In this document: positions 6,385 to 7,256 of the stretch, one piece after another
Layout of the letters: each line of letters opens with the position of its first letter
How positions within the stretch are numbered: position 1 is the stretch's first letter
Assembly (NCBI GenBank): GCA_036382575.1
Contig: DASVHL010000017.1
Coordinates: 1 to 7,256, forward strand
Source: UBA6022 sp036382575
GTDB lineage: Bacteria > Patescibacteriota > Saccharimonadia > Saccharimonadales > Saccharimonadaceae
Reading direction: 5' to 3'
DNA length: 7,256 nt
Notes under the pieces: model-generated
Databases searched by the model: none
The model's input: only the letters and a program-made list of their open reading frames with translations
What the model was told of the DNA's origin: nothing
Translations under genes and position numbers: made by a program

Positions 6385-6410
6385 AGGAACAGTAAATAAC
6401 GGAGACACAT

Positions 6411-6941
6411 ATGGCTGATTTTAACCAAATCCTTACTCCTGGTGATGTTGATGGTGGCGTTGTTAACGTCGTTGTTGAAATTCCAGAGGGTAGCTCACAC
6501 AAAATTGAATGGAATCGCGATCTTGCAGTCATGCAACTTGATCGTGTAGATCCTGAAATTTTTTCAAAGCCAACTAACTACGGATTTATCCCACAAACCC
6601 TAGACGAAGACGGTGATGAGCTTGATGCGCTAATTATTACCGATAAACCTCTTGCAACGGGTATCTTCCTCGAAGCAAAAGTTATTGGTGTTATGAAGTT
6701 TGTTGACGATGACGAAGTTGACGACAAGGTGGTGGTTGTACCAGCTGACGATCGCAATACAGGCAACGCAATTAATTCACTTGCTGATCTACCAAAGCAA
6801 AAGATTGCACAGATCGAACACCACTTTACACATTACAAGGACCTTAAAAAGCCAGGTAGTACAGTTGTGAAGGGCTGGGGCGACGTTGAAGAAGCGAAAG
6901 CTATCATTCACGAATCAATCAAGCGTTGGAACGAAAAATAA
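6411..6941 (+). CDS. ppa: Soluble inorganic pyrophosphatase, family I
   Basis: Splits pyrophosphate to phosphate in the cytoplasm with Mg2+, pulling forward reactions such as tRNA charging and nucleic acid synthesis. It has 176 residues, the normal bacterial size. The family signature DGDELDA is at 67-73 (D67, D69, D72). K31 and E33 lie in SHKIEW, R45 follows, Y57 lies in NYGFIP, D99, D104 and K106 lie in the acidic run before VVVVP, and Y142-K143 lie in HYKDLK. These match the known metal and phosphate ligands. The position of E. coli Tyr51, two residues before CNY, is Lys53 here by my hand alignment. The ribosome site GGAG is 6 bases before the ATG. The gene has its own promoter and a strong terminator, so it is probably transcribed alone. 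Confidence 0.97.
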   Translation: MADFNQILTPGDVDGGVVNVVVEIPEGSSHKIEWNRDLAVMQLDRVDPEIFSKPTNYGFIPQTLDEDGDELDALIITDKPLATGIFLEAKVIGVMKFVDDDEVDDKVVVVPADDRNTGNAINSLADLPKQKIAQIEHHFTHYKDLKKPGSTVVKGWGDVEEAKAIIHESIKRWNEK

Positions 6942-6958
6942 GATAGGTTGATTATTTT

Positions 6959-6989
6959 AAAAAGCCACCTAAATACAGGTGGCTTTTTT
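6959..6989 (+). terminator. Strong rho-independent terminator of ppa
   Basis: AAAGCCACCT at 6961-6970 pairs perfectly with AGGTGGCTTT at 6977-6986 across a 6-base loop (AAATAC). Two more A-T pairs extend it outward (6959-6960 with 6987-6988). A run of six T (6984-6989) ends it. It starts 18 bases after the ppa stop. The A run before the stem gives a partial T tract on the minus strand too. Confidence 0.92.
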
Positions 6990-7015
6990 GTTTATTTTCA
7001 TAAATGTAGTATAAA
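6988..7015 (+). promoter_or_regulatory. Possible promoter of the right-edge membrane gene
   Basis: TTGTTT (6988-6993), a 16-base spacer and TATAAA (7010-7015). The -35 is weak and overlaps the T tract of the ppa terminator. The region is AT-rich, so a chance match is quite possible, but a promoter is expected here because ppa is terminated just upstream. Confidence 0.4.
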
Positions 7016-7024
7016 TATATGTAG

Positions 7025-7042
7025 CTTTGGGGAGTACCAAAG
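7025..7042 (+). promoter_or_regulatory. Small hairpin or dyad in the leader of the right-edge gene
   Basis: CTTTGG at 7025-7030 and CCAAAG at 7037-7042 are perfect 6-base inverted arms around the loop GGAGTA. It would lie near the 5' end of the mRNA from the promoter proposed at 6988-7015. It could be an mRNA stem or an operator dyad, or chance. Confidence 0.35.
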
Positions 7043-7067
7043 AGAACATCTACCATGTGAGGCAAAA

Positions 7068-7256
7068 ATGATTATAGGTATTATACTGGCTATTCTAGTT
7101 TTTGGAACGATGCCTAGTATTCGTGATTTCCTTACCCCGATTATGGGATATGAGAACGCTACGGGGCTTACGCATCTTATGTCACTTGCATTCCCTCTCA
7201 CTATTGGATTAGTCCTTTTTGTTGGGTGGTGTATAGAATCGTTGTTCATGTACCTC
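7068..7256 (+). CDS. Small membrane protein of unknown function, 3' end cut by window edge
   Basis: The frame is open from ATG 7068 to the last base of the window, giving 63 residues with no stop. GTGAGG at 7057-7062 is a good ribosome site 5 bases before the ATG. Residues 2-14 (IIGIILAILVFG) and about 36-57 (HLMSLAFPLTIGLVLFVGW) are strongly hydrophobic, with a short polar link containing PSIRD between them. That looks like at least two membrane helices. I do not recognise a family, and the missing C-terminus may hold the main domain. The gene follows a terminator and has its own leader, so it starts a new transcription unit. Confidence 0.65.
   Translation, partial: MIIGIILAILVFGTMPSIRDFLTPIMGYENATGLTHLMSLAFPLTIGLVLFVGWCIESLFMYL

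Noticed and set aside
6352..6408. Nineteen-residue N-terminal extension of the phosphodiesterase
   Set aside because: It would begin over the ppa ribosome site, has no ribosome site of its own, and lies upstream of the predicted extended -10. The family normally starts at the GHRG strand.
1..7256. Recoding of TGA as glycine or tryptophan
   Set aside because: All genes read full length with conserved motifs under the standard bacterial code, and none has an in-frame TGA. Absence of TGA stops in six genes is too few to mean anything.
1..7256. CRISPR array, insertion sequence, tRNA or rRNA
   Set aside because: No regularly spaced repeats, transposase-like protein, long terminal inverted repeats or tRNA-like cloverleaf was seen by eye.

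Overview
The window is 7256 bases of compact, moderate-GC bacterial chromosome with short intergenic gaps and no mobile element, tRNA, rRNA or CRISPR array. Six genes read well as standard genetic code: five end in TAA, one in TAG, and none needs an in-frame TGA. That argues against the TGA=Gly code of Gracilibacteria/Absconditabacteria. Gene content and protein style (small FKBP with an N-terminal anchor, short type II NADH dehydrogenase, low-complexity regulatory gaps) remind me of Candidate Phyla Radiation bacteria, most likely Saccharibacteria (TM7). This placement is an inference from protein appearance and was not tested by a search.

Layout, left to right: (1) the 3' part of pheT, the phenylalanyl-tRNA synthetase beta subunit, cut by the left edge; (2) 41 bases later a type II NADH dehydrogenase-like flavoprotein on the same strand, closed by a hairpin that can stop transcription from both sides; (3) a convergent gene on the minus strand for an unrecognised four-helix membrane protein with a possible bacterial PH-like C-terminal domain; (4) a 191-base divergent control region with two good sigma70-type promoters back to back, and a stem-loop at the start of the minus-strand leader; (5) a plus-strand operon of a membrane-anchored FKBP prolyl isomerase and thioredoxin reductase, overlapping by 11 bases; (6) a minus-strand glycerophosphodiester phosphodiesterase gene whose stop codon interlocks with that of trxB; (7) a 59-base divergent gap with two extended -10 promoters, then inorganic pyrophosphatase with a strong terminator; (8) the start of a small membrane protein running off the right edge.

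Functionally this is mostly housekeeping: tRNA charging, pyrophosphate removal, phosphodiester salvage, NADH oxidation, thiol redox control and protein folding. The FKBP/TrxR pair is the one clear functional coupling (folding plus thiol redox). The least ordinary points are: a thioredoxin reductase that keeps its CATC centre but has lost most of the NADPH-phosphate motif; an NDH-2 with an altered quinone-site motif; the unrecognised membrane protein with its own structured leader; and tightly packed divergent promoters, one of which predicts a near-leaderless mRNA. I see no convincing evidence for a wholly new multi-gene system here.
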